NCBI RefSeq assembly: GCF_900545795.1
Contig: NZ_URAR01000003.1
Location: 1 to 64,000 of the forward strand
Direction: 5' to 3'
DNA from: an uncultured Veillonella sp.
GTDB lineage: Bacteria > Bacillota > Negativicutes > Veillonellales > Veillonellaceae
Length of the DNA: 64,000 nt
Positions 43,706 through 53,314 of this stretch are shown piece after piece. The translations under genes were made by a program, and so were the position numbers. The notes beneath the pieces were generated by a model. That model saw only the letters and a list, made by a program, of their open reading frames with translations. It did not search any database and was not told the origin of the DNA. How positions within the stretch are numbered: position 1 is the stretch's first letter; each line of letters opens with the position of its first letter.

Positions 43706-45114
43706 TACTGTGCTCCTTTATGTATAGCCTGCTCTTTGCCTCCTGTGCTGTTATAACACTGAGCTAAGGCCTGTACTTCCTGTTTAAAATCATCACCGCG
43801 TTCTTCAAAACAATGATACCAATCATAACTAGAACAAGCTGGTGACAATAATACAATATCATCAGTAGTAGCTAATTCAAAACTTTTAGCTACTGCTTCT
43901 TTCATGGAATCAACAAAGTAAATTGACTCTACACCGGCCGCTTTTGCCGCTTCACCAAAACGTTGCGCCGCAGCGCCCATTAAAATCAATACTTTAGCAT
44001 TTACTTTTACTTCTGCCATAAAATCTGTTAAATCAGTCATCTTATCATAGCCTCCAGCTAGCAAGATAACCGGCTTTTTGAAAGCTTCTAAAGCCTTTAT
44101 AGCAGAATCAGTATTCGTAGCCTTAGAATCATTGTAAAAAGTAACGCCATCAATGGTAAACACGCGCTCTATGCGATGTTCAACGCCTTGGAACTGTTCG
44201 ATGACTTCACCTAAATCATGGGCACTCACTCCAAAATGATAAGCTAAGGCAATAACTGCTAATATGTTTTCAATATTATGCTGACCTGGGATGTGAATAC
44301 GATCCGCTGTAATTACTACTTCTGATTCTCCATTTTTTACAGCATAGCAAGTATTATTAGCAAAATACGCTCCATCAGTGACGCGCTGTGTTTGACTGAT
44401 GCAAAGTACTTTGCTCGGCACATAATCTGCCATACGTGCCACCACTGGGTCATCCATATTTAAAACTATAACATCACTTGGCCCTTGGTGCTTAAATATA
44501 TTTTCCTTTGCCGCTTGATAAGCTTCCATAGTTTTATGGCGCTGTAAATGATCAGGTGTAATATTGAGCATAATAGCCCCAACAGGTCTAAATTCAATTA
44601 CACTTTCTAATTGATAACTTGATAGCTCGGCCACCAAATAACCATTTGAATCAATAGTTAAGGCTTCTTCACTTAAAGATTGCCCAATATTACCGCCAAC
44701 TTTAATAGATTTCCCCGTCTTAGCCATAGCCTTAGCTAATAATGTAGTAGTTGTGGTTTTACCATTTGTTCCTGTAACACCTAATATAGGCGCCTTAGAA
44801 AGTTTGAAGGCTACTTCTACTTCCCCCACAATCGGAATTTGACGCTTTTTAGCTTCCTCTAAAATAGGAATCGTAAGGGCAATCCCTGGTGATACTACAA
44901 CATAGTCTACACTATCAAGCAATTCATTTTCTTGATGCCCTGTAATGACTGTAACGCCACTACGAGTCAGCAATGCTTGCTCTGAAGTAGCAAGCTGTAC
45001 TTCTTTATAATCATTTAGCACCACCTGTGCTCCCACAGTAGCTAATACATGAGCTACGCCAATGCCACTGCGTCCAGCACCTAAGACGAGAATCTGCTTA
45101 CCCTTAAATTCCAT
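43705..45114 (-). CDS. murD: UDP-MurNAc-L-alanine--D-glutamate ligase
   Basis: A 469-residue Mur ligase. ILVLGAGRSGIGVAHVLA is the N-domain, GVTGTNGKTTTTTLL the ATP loop (about 113-127), and NDSKATNTDSAIKALE plus LLSPACSSYDWYHCFEERG the C-domain. It adds D-Glu. It follows mraY by 12 nt and overlaps murG by one. Confidence 0.97.
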   Translation of the reverse strand: MEFKGKQILVLGAGRSGIGVAHVLATVGAQVVLNDYKEVQLATSEQALLTRSGVTVITGHQENELLDSVDYVVVSPGIALTIPILEEAKKRQIPIVGEVEVAFKLSKAPILGVTGTNGKTTTTTLLAKAMAKTGKSIKVGGNIGQSLSEEALTIDSNGYLVAELSSYQLESVIEFRPVGAIMLNITPDHLQRHKTMEAYQAAKENIFKHQGPSDVIVLNMDDPVVARMADYVPSKVLCISQTQRVTDGAYFANNTCYAVKNGESEVVITADRIHIPGQHNIENILAVIALAYHFGVSAHDLGEVIEQFQGVEHRIERVFTIDGVTFYNDSKATNTDSAIKALEAFKKPVILLAGGYDKMTDLTDFMAEVKVNAKVLILMGAAAQRFGEAAKAAGVESIYFVDSMKEAVAKSFELATTDDIVLLSPACSSYDWYHCFEERGDDFKQEVQALAQCYNSTGGKEQAIHKGAQ

Positions 45115-45126
45115 AATAACGCCTAC

Positions 45127-46104
45127 CTATCGTAAAGCAAATAATAATAAACCTACAACTGCACAAAGGCAACTAGCCAGCCAAAAGCGTGTTACCACCT
45201 TTTGCTCGCCCCAACCGGACAACTCAAAATGATGGTGAATTGGACTCATTTTAAACACGCGAACACCACGTGTTTTAAATGATATAACTTGGATAATTAC
45301 CGATAAGGCTTCCATAACAAAAACGCCGCCAATAAGAATTAACAAAAGCTCTGTTTTAGTCAATATTGCCATGCCTGCAAAGGCTCCACCTAAAGCGAGG
45401 GACCCTGTGTCACCCATAAATACTTTAGCCGGATTGGAGTTGTAATATAAAAAGCCTAGTACAGCACCACATAAGGCAATGCTGAAAAATGATACAATAG
45501 CACCTGCTACATTATCCTGGAATACGAGCATGCCAATAACTGTGTATGCTATAGCAGCTGCTGCCGATGTGCCAGCGGCTAAACCATCTAAGCCATCAGT
45601 TAAATTAACTGCATTAGTAGTACCTACAATAATGATAAATACTAATACATAATAGAATAAACCTAGGTCTACAGATATATTCAAAAGTGGAATCCACAAA
45701 GCCGTCGACAAAGTCATTACTTCTGTAGCAATATAGCAAAAAATAGCCGACATAATGATCTGTCCTAATAATTTTTGCTTAGCCGTCAAGCCGAGATTAC
45801 GTTTTTTTACTGATTTAATAAAATCATCAGAAAATCCCAATAATCCATGGCCAATGGTGAGAAATAACAACACCCATGTAGACATAGTCCAAGGGGCAAA
45901 AATAAGTACCGCTAGTACCAATGCAAGCAATATGAAAATACCGCCCATAGTCGGGGTTCCTGCTTTTGCTTGATGCGCCTTTGGTCCTTCTTCACGAATA
46001 CTTTGCTGCGCATGTAAACTCCGTAACATCGGTATTCCTATTTTTCCTAATAATAGCGTTAATACCAAAGCGGTAATAAACGTATATAACAACTGCATGG
46101 TCAT
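45127..46104 (-). CDS. mraY: Phospho-MurNAc-pentapeptide transferase
   Basis: A 325-residue integral membrane enzyme that makes lipid I. About ten hydrophobic segments; PTMGGIF (about 51-57), the Mg-binding NAVNLTDGLDGLAAG (about 164-178), FMGDTGSLALGG and HHHFELSGWGE are family marks. ATG lies 11 nt after AAGGAG, with a second ATG two codons later. murF ends 143 nt upstream. Confidence 0.97.
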   Translation of the reverse strand: MTMQLLYTFITALVLTLLLGKIGIPMLRSLHAQQSIREEGPKAHQAKAGTPTMGGIFILLALVLAVLIFAPWTMSTWVLLFLTIGHGLLGFSDDFIKSVKKRNLGLTAKQKLLGQIIMSAIFCYIATEVMTLSTALWIPLLNISVDLGLFYYVLVFIIIVGTTNAVNLTDGLDGLAAGTSAAAAIAYTVIGMLVFQDNVAGAIVSFFSIALCGAVLGFLYYNSNPAKVFMGDTGSLALGGAFAGMAILTKTELLLILIGGVFVMEALSVIIQVISFKTRGVRVFKMSPIHHHFELSGWGEQKVVTRFWLASCLCAVVGLLLFALR

Positions 46105-46247
46105 TCCAAATTTCGCTCCTTACTTTCTATAGCTAAAGGCCTTATTACTATAGGCCGTTATCTATGGTAGTACATTACAAGAAGTAATGCAAATATATTT
46201 CCCCACTTTTTGAAAAATACTCTACGTCCACTCTTAATTAAACTCGA

Positions 46248-47624
46248 TTATAGGCCTGCTTCACGTTCTTTTATTTCAGCTACTACTCGTTCCATGCGAA
46301 GGCCACGAGATCCTTTTACTAAAATAACATCACCTTTTTGACGATTGTCAAAGTACATATTTGCCATATCTAAATGACTTGAACATACATAGGAGGCCTT
46401 AAGCCCTTTCGCCTTCGCCTCACGAGCAATAAATCGAGCCGCTTCCCCAAAAGTATATACTTCACTATAGCCTTCTGCTACTAGTAAATCACCAATGTCG
46501 CGATGGCTGCTTTCAGTGAATTCACCAAGTTCTAACATATCGCCAAGCATGGCAATTTTTCGCTTCCCCTCTAATTGGCCTAAGGCTTTAATTGCCTCTG
46601 CCATAGACGCTGGATTGGCATTATAAGAATCATTCAATATCACAATATCAGGGAAGGATATAATCTCTTGACGCATTGGCATACCACTAAAGTTTCCTAA
46701 GCCTTTAGCAATTTTCTGTGCGGAAATGCCCAAAGCGCGACCAGCTGAAATAGCCGCCAACGCATCATATACATTATGTTCCCCTATCATAGGTAAGAAC
46801 ACATCAAAGATTTCATCAAAGGCACGGCAAGTAAATTTAATGCCGTCTTTTTTATAGCGAAGATTAAAGCCCGAAATAGTCGCTTGCTCTTTAATACCAT
46901 AAAAAATTGTTTTACCTTCAGTATATTGACTCATTTCACGAACTATATCATCGTCCTGATTTAAAATAGCTACTCCATCAGCCTTAATGTGATGAATCAA
47001 TTCTGCTTTAGCTTTACCAATATTTTCGCGCGACCCTAAAAGTTCAATATGGCTGTTACCTACATTTGTAATAATCCCCATAGTAGGCTCTGCAATGCGC
47101 GCTAGCTCATCAATTTGCCCTAGCCCACGCATGCCCATTTCTACTACACAAGCCTCATGCTCTGGCGTTAATTGTAATAAAGTTTTAGGCAAGCCAATTT
47201 CATTATTGTAATTCTTTTCTGTCTTAAGCACATTATATTTTGTACTCAATACAGCCGCTACCATCTCTTTAGTCGTTGTTTTTCCAGAAGAACCTGTAAT
47301 AGCCACCACAGGGATTTCAAAACGGCGGCGATGATAATTAGCTAATTGTTGATAGGCTAACAAAGGGGATTCCACTTCAATGCAGATAAGGCCTTCAAAG
47401 GTCTTGCCCTTTTTTACGAGGGCCCCTACAGCACCATTCGTTTTTGCTTGACCTAAAAAATCGTGGCCATCAAATGTATCACCAGTGAGCGCTACAAACA
47501 AAGAGTCTGCTCCAATGGTGCGCGTATCCGTTGATACAGAAGTAAATTGTGTTGTATCTATTGCTTTGCCCTCATAGGTGCCACCGGTTACTGACAACAC
47601 CTCCTGAAGCGTAAACTCTGCCAT
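46248..47624 (-). CDS. murF: UDP-MurNAc-tripeptide--D-Ala-D-Ala ligase
   Basis: A 458-residue Mur ligase with the ATP loop AITGSSGKTTTKEMVA (about 109-123), NVGNSHIELLGS, and the C-domain LNDSYNANPASM and GDMLELG. It finishes the UDP-MurNAc-pentapeptide. It begins one nucleotide after the murE stop. Confidence 0.97.
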   Translation of the reverse strand: MAEFTLQEVLSVTGGTYEGKAIDTTQFTSVSTDTRTIGADSLFVALTGDTFDGHDFLGQAKTNGAVGALVKKGKTFEGLICIEVESPLLAYQQLANYHRRRFEIPVVAITGSSGKTTTKEMVAAVLSTKYNVLKTEKNYNNEIGLPKTLLQLTPEHEACVVEMGMRGLGQIDELARIAEPTMGIITNVGNSHIELLGSRENIGKAKAELIHHIKADGVAILNQDDDIVREMSQYTEGKTIFYGIKEQATISGFNLRYKKDGIKFTCRAFDEIFDVFLPMIGEHNVYDALAAISAGRALGISAQKIAKGLGNFSGMPMRQEIISFPDIVILNDSYNANPASMAEAIKALGQLEGKRKIAMLGDMLELGEFTESSHRDIGDLLVAEGYSEVYTFGEAARFIAREAKAKGLKASYVCSSHLDMANMYFDNRQKGDVILVKGSRGLRMERVVAEIKEREAGL

Positions 47625-47625
47625 A

Positions 47626-49113
47626 TTATCTCTCCTTTAATGCGTCTCTTGCTACTTCACGATCATCAAAATGAATCGTTTTATCTTTTAAAATCTGGTA
47701 ATCTTCATGACCTTTACCAGCAATAATCACTACATCGCCTTTTTGAGCATCGCGAATAGCTTCAAAAATAGCTTCGCGACGGTCAGTAATCACCTTATAC
47801 GAAGAGTTGTCACGTAAATGCTCTTTTACCCCTTCAGCCACTTGTGCCACAATTTGCTCTGGATCTTCCGTACGTGGATTATCAGAAGTGACATAAATTT
47901 TATCGCCGTATTTGGCAGCTATACCACCCATAATTGGGCGCTTAGTGGCATCCCGGTCACCACCACAGCCAAAGACAACGAGAATTTGACGGTCTACAAT
48001 TTTCTTCGCTGTTTCCAAGATGTTCTCTAAACCATCTGGGGTATGTGCATAATCCACAACAACGGCAAAATCTTGCCCTTCTTCCACAAGCTCAAAACGT
48101 CCTGGTACAGCCGTAAAGTTTTTCAATGCCTCTACAATGGCTTCCATGGATACACCTTCAAATAGGGCAGCTCCAATGGCAGCTAATGTATTATATACAT
48201 TGAATAGACCGGTAATTTTCATATGAATAGGATATTCTTTCCCTTCATACACTACATCATAGGAGGATGTTTTAGACGTAATAGTCAACTTCTCCCCTTC
48301 TAATGTACCTTGGCCTTTAGTGCTATACGTAATAAGTGGCGCACTATTTTTAGCCATTACTTGCTCACCATAAGGATCATCAATGTTTATAACGGCGCCC
48401 TTATTCTTTTTAAATTGATTAGGAGCACTCACTTGTTCAAATAATTTGCATTTAGCTGCTAAATAATTTTCAAATGTCTTATGGAAATCTAAATGATCTT
48501 GCGTTAAATTCGTAAACACAGCTGTGTCATATTCTACACCGGCTACACGACCTAAAGCTAAGGCGTGAGACGATACTTCCATAATACAGTGCGTTACCCC
48601 TTCTGCTACCATTTGACATAGAATATGTTGTAAATCTACAACATCTGGCGTAGTGTTATGAATCGGATAGGCTGTATCGCCAATTAAGGTGTGAACGGTA
48701 CCAATGATTCCCACTTTATGACCTTGAGCTCGTAAAATATGTCCAATTATATGAGTCGTTGTAGTCTTACCATTTGTGCCAGTTACACCAATCATGCGCA
48801 TTTTATTAGCTGGATAATCATAAAAAAATGGCACACATTCTTGCATGGCCACTCTTGTATCAGCCACGGTAATAACAGCCACATGGTCAGGGGCCGATAC
48901 TGGCTCTGATACTAACAATGCTACTGCTCCAGAGGCTACTGCCTTATCCACAAAAGTATGTCCATTAACATGTGCGCCGCTTAGACAAATAAACAAACTG
49001 CCTTCTTTTACTTCACGCGAATCCGCTGTGATTTGTTTGACTTCAATTGTATCTGCACCGCTGGTTAATGTCGCACCATGTATACTCTGTAGCAATTCTC
49101 TTACAGTTTTCAA
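47626..49113 (-). CDS. murE: UDP-MurNAc-L-Ala-D-Glu--meso-diaminopimelate ligase
   Basis: A 495-residue Mur ligase. ATP loop GVTGTNGKTTTTHI is at about 108-121. The specificity motif reads TSDNPRTEDP; DNPR is the marker for meso-diaminopimelate, as against DDNP types for lysine, so the peptidoglycan should contain mDAP. The start is TTG 49113, eight nt after GGAGG; a TTG further upstream (49137) would swallow that site. ftsL precedes by about 60 nt; no ftsI/pbp gene stands between them. Confidence 0.95.
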   Translation of the reverse strand: MKTVRELLQSIHGATLTSGADTIEVKQITADSREVKEGSLFICLSGAHVNGHTFVDKAVASGAVALLVSEPVSAPDHVAVITVADTRVAMQECVPFFYDYPANKMRMIGVTGTNGKTTTTHIIGHILRAQGHKVGIIGTVHTLIGDTAYPIHNTTPDVVDLQHILCQMVAEGVTHCIMEVSSHALALGRVAGVEYDTAVFTNLTQDHLDFHKTFENYLAAKCKLFEQVSAPNQFKKNKGAVINIDDPYGEQVMAKNSAPLITYSTKGQGTLEGEKLTITSKTSSYDVVYEGKEYPIHMKITGLFNVYNTLAAIGAALFEGVSMEAIVEALKNFTAVPGRFELVEEGQDFAVVVDYAHTPDGLENILETAKKIVDRQILVVFGCGGDRDATKRPIMGGIAAKYGDKIYVTSDNPRTEDPEQIVAQVAEGVKEHLRDNSSYKVITDRREAIFEAIRDAQKGDVVIIAGKGHEDYQILKDKTIHFDDREVARDALKER

Positions 49114-49174
49114 AATTACTTCCTCCACTTCAAACAAGGAAAAGCAGCTCCCTTAGAGCTGCCTCATACCATAG

Positions 49175-49597
49175 TTAATCAACGATTGGTTTCGTCACTT
49201 GTACCTCACGTTCTACAGTAGTACCTTTGCTATTAAACACAAAAGCATCGGGCAAAACCATTCCCAATTTATCTTGCGCTATTTGTTGAATTCTCGTAGG
49301 TGAACGAAGCTCAGCCACACTTAAACTCAATTCATCATTATCTCTTGAAAGTTGTACAATTTCATTTTGCATCTTTACTAACTCATAGCCAGAGTCAATT
49401 TTTGCATGAGCTAAATATTCATAGCCCAATAAAAAGCCAAATGCTAACGCAATAAGCATAAAAACTGATCTCAACTCACGACTCATAAAGCCTAAGCTTA
49501 TAGTGCCGGCCCTTTGTTTAGCACCCACTTGAGCTGGAACATACGCTTTTGCTTGTGGCGCTAAGGTCCTCATATCTACCGTCTTTCTCGCCAACAT
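49175..49597 (-). CDS. ftsL: FtsL-like cell-division protein
   Basis: A 140-residue bitopic protein: basic cytoplasmic tail (1-45), one membrane segment (about 46-65), then a coiled coil (about 75-100, YELVKMQNEIVQLSRDNDELSLSVAELRS) and the TRIQQIAQDKLGMVLP box of the FtsL/septum-formation family. Sequence is weakly conserved, so the name rests on topology and place between rsmH and murE. I use ATG 49597, seven nt after GGGGGA, over an in-frame GTG at 49612. Confidence 0.85.
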   Translation of the reverse strand: MLARKTVDMRTLAPQAKAYVPAQVGAKQRAGTISLGFMSRELRSVFMLIALAFGFLLGYEYLAHAKIDSGYELVKMQNEIVQLSRDNDELSLSVAELRSPTRIQQIAQDKLGMVLPDAFVFNSKGTTVEREVQVTKPIVD

Positions 49598-49667
49598 ACC
49601 ATCATCCCCCACAACTTCTATCTACACCGACTTAACTCTGTCGATTAACATCCTATTTAAACTTAAA

Positions 49668-50600
49668 TTATCGTTTTTCTGCTACCCGCAATTTAGCACT
49701 TCGTGCCCGTGGATTGACTTCCACTTCTTCTGCACTAGGCTCAATTGCTTTATTTCGAGCTTTTACAACGGCTTCATGGTGACATACACACACCGGAATA
49801 TTCGGTGGGCAAATACAGCCCTGACTTAATTCCTTAAAGGTTTGTTTTGTTATTCTATCTTCCAGTGAATGGAAGGTTATAACACCGATACGGCCTCCCG
49901 GCTTTAACATACTCACCGCATCAACAAAGCTATCATGCAGAATTGTTAACTCCTGATTTACCTCAATGCGAATCGCTTGAAATGTACGCTTTGCTGGATG
50001 AGGGCCTTCTCGTCTAGCTCCTGCAGGAATCGCCTTTTTAATGATTGACGTCAATTCCCCAGTTCGCTCTATAGGCTGTTCCGCTCTCGCTTCAACGATA
50101 AATTTTGCAATCCGTTTAGCCCATCGCTCTTCCCCATAGTCCCAAATAATGCGAGCTAAATCAGCTTCACTATAAGTATTAACTATTGTAGCTGCACTCA
50201 ATTGTGACTCTTGATTCATTCTCATGTCTAATGGACCATCATGCATATAGGAGAAGCCTCTATCTGCCGTATCTAGTTGATAGCTAGAAACGCCTAAATC
50301 GAAGATAAAGCCATCAACTTCATAAATCCCCTTAGATTCTAACGCTGCTTTTAAATCTCTAAAATTAGTTGGTATAGTCATAACCTGGCAAGCTAAGTCC
50401 TTTAATCGTTCACTAGCTACGCCTAAAGCATCACGGTCCTGATCTAAGCCGATGAGTAATCCATCGTCGCTTAATTTTGACCCTAAGGCTAAGGAGTGAC
50501 CTGCCCCACCTAAGGTACAGTCTACATATGTGCCATGAGGATTTGTCATCACAGCTTCAACAGTTTCTGCTAGTAACACACTAACATGATTAAATTCCAC
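49668..50600 (-). CDS. rsmH: 16S rRNA m4C1402 N4-methyltransferase
   Basis: A 310-residue class I methyltransferase (MraW). FNHVSVLLAETVEA at the start, the SAM motif YVDCTLGGAGHS (about 26-37), FDLGVSSYQLD, MRMNQES and GRIGVITFHSLEDRI are diagnostic. The start is GTG 50600, seven nt after AAAGGAG; the ORF extends to 50630 but that would bury the ribosome site. It follows mraZ by about 105 nt. Confidence 0.97.
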   Translation of the reverse strand: MEFNHVSVLLAETVEAVMTNPHGTYVDCTLGGAGHSLALGSKLSDDGLLIGLDQDRDALGVASERLKDLACQVMTIPTNFRDLKAALESKGIYEVDGFIFDLGVSSYQLDTADRGFSYMHDGPLDMRMNQESQLSAATIVNTYSEADLARIIWDYGEERWAKRIAKFIVEARAEQPIERTGELTSIIKKAIPAGARREGPHPAKRTFQAIRIEVNQELTILHDSFVDAVSMLKPGGRIGVITFHSLEDRITKQTFKELSQGCICPPNIPVCVCHHEAVVKARNKAIEPSAEEVEVNPRARSAKLRVAEKR

Positions 50601-50706
50601 GTTGGCACTCCTTTCTATGTACTGCACCACATAATTTTAATAATTTAAATCTTTATGTTAAAAATCTAAGTATTTATGGCTTTATGCTATCTTTGTGGAT
50701 TTTATG

Positions 50707-51138
50707 CTAAAAATCTAAGTCTTCCATATTTTCAGACAGCTCTTCGATGCTACCAGCCGTAGCTTCATTGTAAGCATCCCATTGTGCACGACTCCAGATT
50801 TCAATAAACCCACCTTGCCCCACTACAATTGCTTCTTTACCTAAGGAGGCATGTTTACGTAGAGGTGCGGGCACTAAAATTCGCCCTTGTTTATCAAACT
50901 CCACTTCTGCTGCATTGCCAAAGAAGTGACGTTGTAAAGCACGAACATTTGCTTTAGTGCTAGGTAAGGCATTTAGTTTATCGGCTTTCTTTTGGAAGGT
51001 TTCAAGAGAATACACGGCGAGACAATTATCGAAGCCTTGCGTGATAATACAACGATCACCTAAGTCTTCGCGCATTTTAGCAGGGATAATCATACGTCCC
51101 TTTGTATCAATCGTATGTGAATGATTGCCTAAAAACAT
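50707..51138 (-). CDS. mraZ: Transcriptional regulator MraZ
   Basis: A 143-residue protein of two AbrB-like SpoVT halves: FLGNHSHTIDTKGRMIIPAKMRE (2-24) and FFGNAAEVEFDKQGRILVPAPLRK (about 71-94), each with the DxKGR-type motif. MraZ binds repeated short boxes upstream of its own gene and controls the dcw operon; boxes of the expected 10-nt spacing are visible here. GGAGG stands eight nt before ATG. Confidence 0.96.
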   Translation of the reverse strand: MFLGNHSHTIDTKGRMIIPAKMREDLGDRCIITQGFDNCLAVYSLETFQKKADKLNALPSTKANVRALQRHFFGNAAEVEFDKQGRILVPAPLRKHASLGKEAIVVGQGGFIEIWSRAQWDAYNEATAGSIEELSENMEDLDF

Positions 51139-51176
51139 AATTGTCTCACCTCCTTACACTTCTTCTTTCTAATCCT

Positions 51177-51210
51177 CCACTATATGCTAAATTCTACCAC
51201 AATTCCCCAC
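51177..51210 (-). promoter_or_regulatory. mraZ: Candidate MraZ boxes, leader cluster
   Basis: Three minus-strand GTGG boxes at 51177-51180, 51197-51200 and 51207-51210 are spaced 20 and 10 nt, multiples of one helical turn, between the promoter and start codon. Known MraZ sites are short GTGG/TGGG repeats with 10-nt period. Confidence 0.6.
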
Positions 51211-51223
51211 TTATTAACAACAA

Positions 51224-51252
51224 TATATACAAAATTTTCTTAAATTTGTCAA
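51224..51252 (-). promoter_or_regulatory. Promoter of the mraZ/dcw operon
   Basis: Minus-strand -35 TTGACA (51247-51252), 17-nt spacer and -10 TATATA (51224-51229), about 85 nt before the mraZ start. A second, weaker pair, TTGTTA and TAGAAT with an 18-nt spacer, lies just downstream. Confidence 0.75.
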
Positions 51253-51346
51253 AAAATTTATTTTTACCTTCACTTTATCTCTGTTTTTCTCCTTTTTTTC
51301 GATATTTTGTACTTAAATAAAGCCTATATGTTCTACTTTTAAAGCA

Positions 51347-51371
51347 ATAAAAAAAGTGGTCTCCACCACTT
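51347..51371 (-). terminator. Terminator-like hairpin upstream of mraZ with no obvious gene
   Basis: On the minus strand AAGTGGT-GGAG-ACCACTT (51354-51371) is followed by seven T. No minus-strand gene lies between here and thrE, which runs the other way. It may stop antisense transcription or end a small RNA. Confidence 0.55.
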
Positions 51372-51409
51372 CCCACCACTAGCGAAAAATTGAAACCACA
51401 AATTACCAC
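51366..51409 (-). promoter_or_regulatory. Candidate MraZ boxes, distal cluster
   Basis: GTGG boxes at 51366, 51376, 51396 and 51406 (start of plus-strand CCAC) are all in 10-nt phase with one position skipped. The first overlaps the terminator-like hairpin, so part of the pattern may be due to the hairpin. Confidence 0.45.
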
Positions 51410-51439
51410 TTTATTAAATTTTACTTTAAAATTCTTAGT

Positions 51440-51610
51440 TATTTTCTACACCTAATTCTTACACTTAATTTCTACACTTAATTTCTCTATTTAATATCTC
51501 TTCTTAATGTTTACATATAATTTCTTTAACGTTAACTTTAAATTACTTTAACTTTAACTTGAAATCTCTTTAACTTTATCTTTATTCTAATGTTAATTCT
51601 AATTCTATAT
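51440..51610. repeat. Degenerate 12-13-nt repeats between mraZ and thrE
   Basis: Units such as ACACTTAATTTCT (two in tandem near 51461-51486) and TTTAACTTTAACTT/TTTAACGTTAACTT fill the middle of the 608-nt divergent gap 51139-51746. No ORF is supported. A TATAAT at 51715-51720 is the likely -10 of thrE, without a good -35. Confidence 0.65.
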
Positions 51611-51746
51611 TTTAGTGTTTTGTTCTCGCTTTTAAGGCTTTGTTCTTTCGTATACTACAAACTCTATAGTTTTGTCCCTTTCTATTTATTCCCACAGTCC
51701 TATGTTATACTGATTATAATATCAAATATAGAAAGGATTTATTTTT

Positions 51747-53084
51747 ATGGGTAGAACAACAGAATGTCCTCCATCACAAGTCTTTAATCATCCTTTTACA
51801 GAAATTCACCGGAAGATGGACTTGCTGCTTTTTTTAGGCCGCCTATTAATGGAAAATGGGGCCAATACAAACCAAATTGTCCGCGATGTAATGCGTGCCT
51901 CCACGTATATGGGAATACCACGCAATTATGTACATATGCATATTACTTACACCACCTTAATGTTAAATATTCACACTGATGAAAGATCCTATACAGCCTT
52001 TCACAAAACATTACATCATGGTGTTAATATGACAACGTTGTCATTTTTAAGTAAATTAACTTGGCGTGCACTGGATCAAAATTACACCTTAGATGAATTT
52101 GAGTCACAATTAAATGAAATTGCATCAACACCACTTAAATATCCTACGCCACTCCTCGCGGTAGCCGCTGGCACTGCCTGTGGTGCCTTCGCCATTAATT
52201 TCGGTGGCGATCTCTTATCAGCCATAGGTACAATCATTAGCGCCTTAGTAGGTTTTTATGCGCGACGCTGGTGCAATCAAATGCAAATCAATTTCTACTT
52301 TGGAATTGCTATTGCCTCATTTGTAGCTACTGCTATTTCATTCCTATTACATGCCTTAACAGGGTGGAATACTTTGCTATACGCTATGATTAGTTGTACC
52401 CTCTTCATGGTGCCTGGTATACCACTCATTAATGCGGTGGACGACACTATAAATAATCATATTATGTCCGGTATGACCCGCGCTATCAACACCTTACTCA
52501 TCGTTGGCAGTATGTCTGTGGGCATTGCAACGGCTTTATATTTTGACCACATATCTACCTTTACAGATATAAGCGTAACGCCCGTTCATATTTCGCCACT
52601 TCACATGGTAGCTGGTGCCGTAGGCGCCATAGGTTTCTCCTTGATTTTTAATACACCATTTCGTTTGCTTTATATCATCGGCATCGGTGGTGCCATTAGC
52701 ATTTTTGTGAGAAACTTCCTAATTGTTGAACTTGGTTTTACCACTATTGGCTCTAGCTTTGTAGCGGCTGCTATTATTGGTTTACTAGCTCTGAGCATTT
52801 ACAAAAAGGTGCGCACCGCTCCATTGATTATAGCTATCCCATCAGTCATACCTATGATTCCTGGGGTCCTCTTATACCGCTTTTTATATGGCGTCCTTAC
52901 CATTAATACATTAACACCTGATACATTCATGTCTATTTTGCGCAGTGGTATTACCGGTGCCTTAATCATTATTTGTATTGCTATTGGCGTGTCCATTCCT
53001 CACATTTTAGCGCGAGGCTATTTGGATCGTAAGAAAGAAAAGAACTTACTCAAGTTCATTCATGCACGCCGTCAACGTGGTTAG
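51747..53084 (+). CDS. thrE: Threonine/serine exporter, ThrE family (fused form)
   Basis: A 445-residue membrane protein joining both ThrE modules. The N-terminal cytoplasmic helix-rich part and PF06738-like segment (about 20-265: LLLFLGRLLMENGANTNQIV and MVPGIPLINAVDDTINNHIMSG) are followed by the PF12821-like segment (about 285-430: IPSVIPMIPGVLLYRFLYG). About ten membrane spans. In E. coli the two modules are separate (YjjP and YjjB). It would export threonine and serine by proton antiport. AGAAAGGA precedes ATG. It has no co-directional neighbour and is the last plus-strand gene of the window. Confidence 0.88.
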   Translation: MGRTTECPPSQVFNHPFTEIHRKMDLLLFLGRLLMENGANTNQIVRDVMRASTYMGIPRNYVHMHITYTTLMLNIHTDERSYTAFHKTLHHGVNMTTLSFLSKLTWRALDQNYTLDEFESQLNEIASTPLKYPTPLLAVAAGTACGAFAINFGGDLLSAIGTIISALVGFYARRWCNQMQINFYFGIAIASFVATAISFLLHALTGWNTLLYAMISCTLFMVPGIPLINAVDDTINNHIMSGMTRAINTLLIVGSMSVGIATALYFDHISTFTDISVTPVHISPLHMVAGAVGAIGFSLIFNTPFRLLYIIGIGGAISIFVRNFLIVELGFTTIGSSFVAAAIIGLLALSIYKKVRTAPLIIAIPSVIPMIPGVLLYRFLYGVLTINTLTPDTFMSILRSGITGALIIICIAIGVSIPHILARGYLDRKKEKNLLKFIHARRQRG

Positions 53085-53172
53085 CTATCAAAAGTTCTCC
53101 CCATTTTATAAAATGCTACAAATATTCAAGCTATCCATGAATCGTTTCATAAACCTACTTTAATAATCGACA

Positions 53173-53220
53173 AAAAGCCCTCTGTGTAAAGTTATTCCAA
53201 CTTCAACACAGAGGGCTTAT
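53173..53220. terminator. Terminator between thrE and trxA
   Basis: Thirteen-bp arms AAGCCCTCTGTGT (53175-53187) and ACACAGAGGGCTT (53206-53218). The minus strand continues TTTTTG, so it mainly serves trxA; thrE may use it too. Confidence 0.88.
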
Positions 53221-53314
53221 ATTATGTTAAACAAAATTTGTTTATGAAGCAAAATTTACAAGTTCAGAAAAACTGAACCTCATATATTCACTTTAAAAGC
53301 AATATAGTTTGCTC

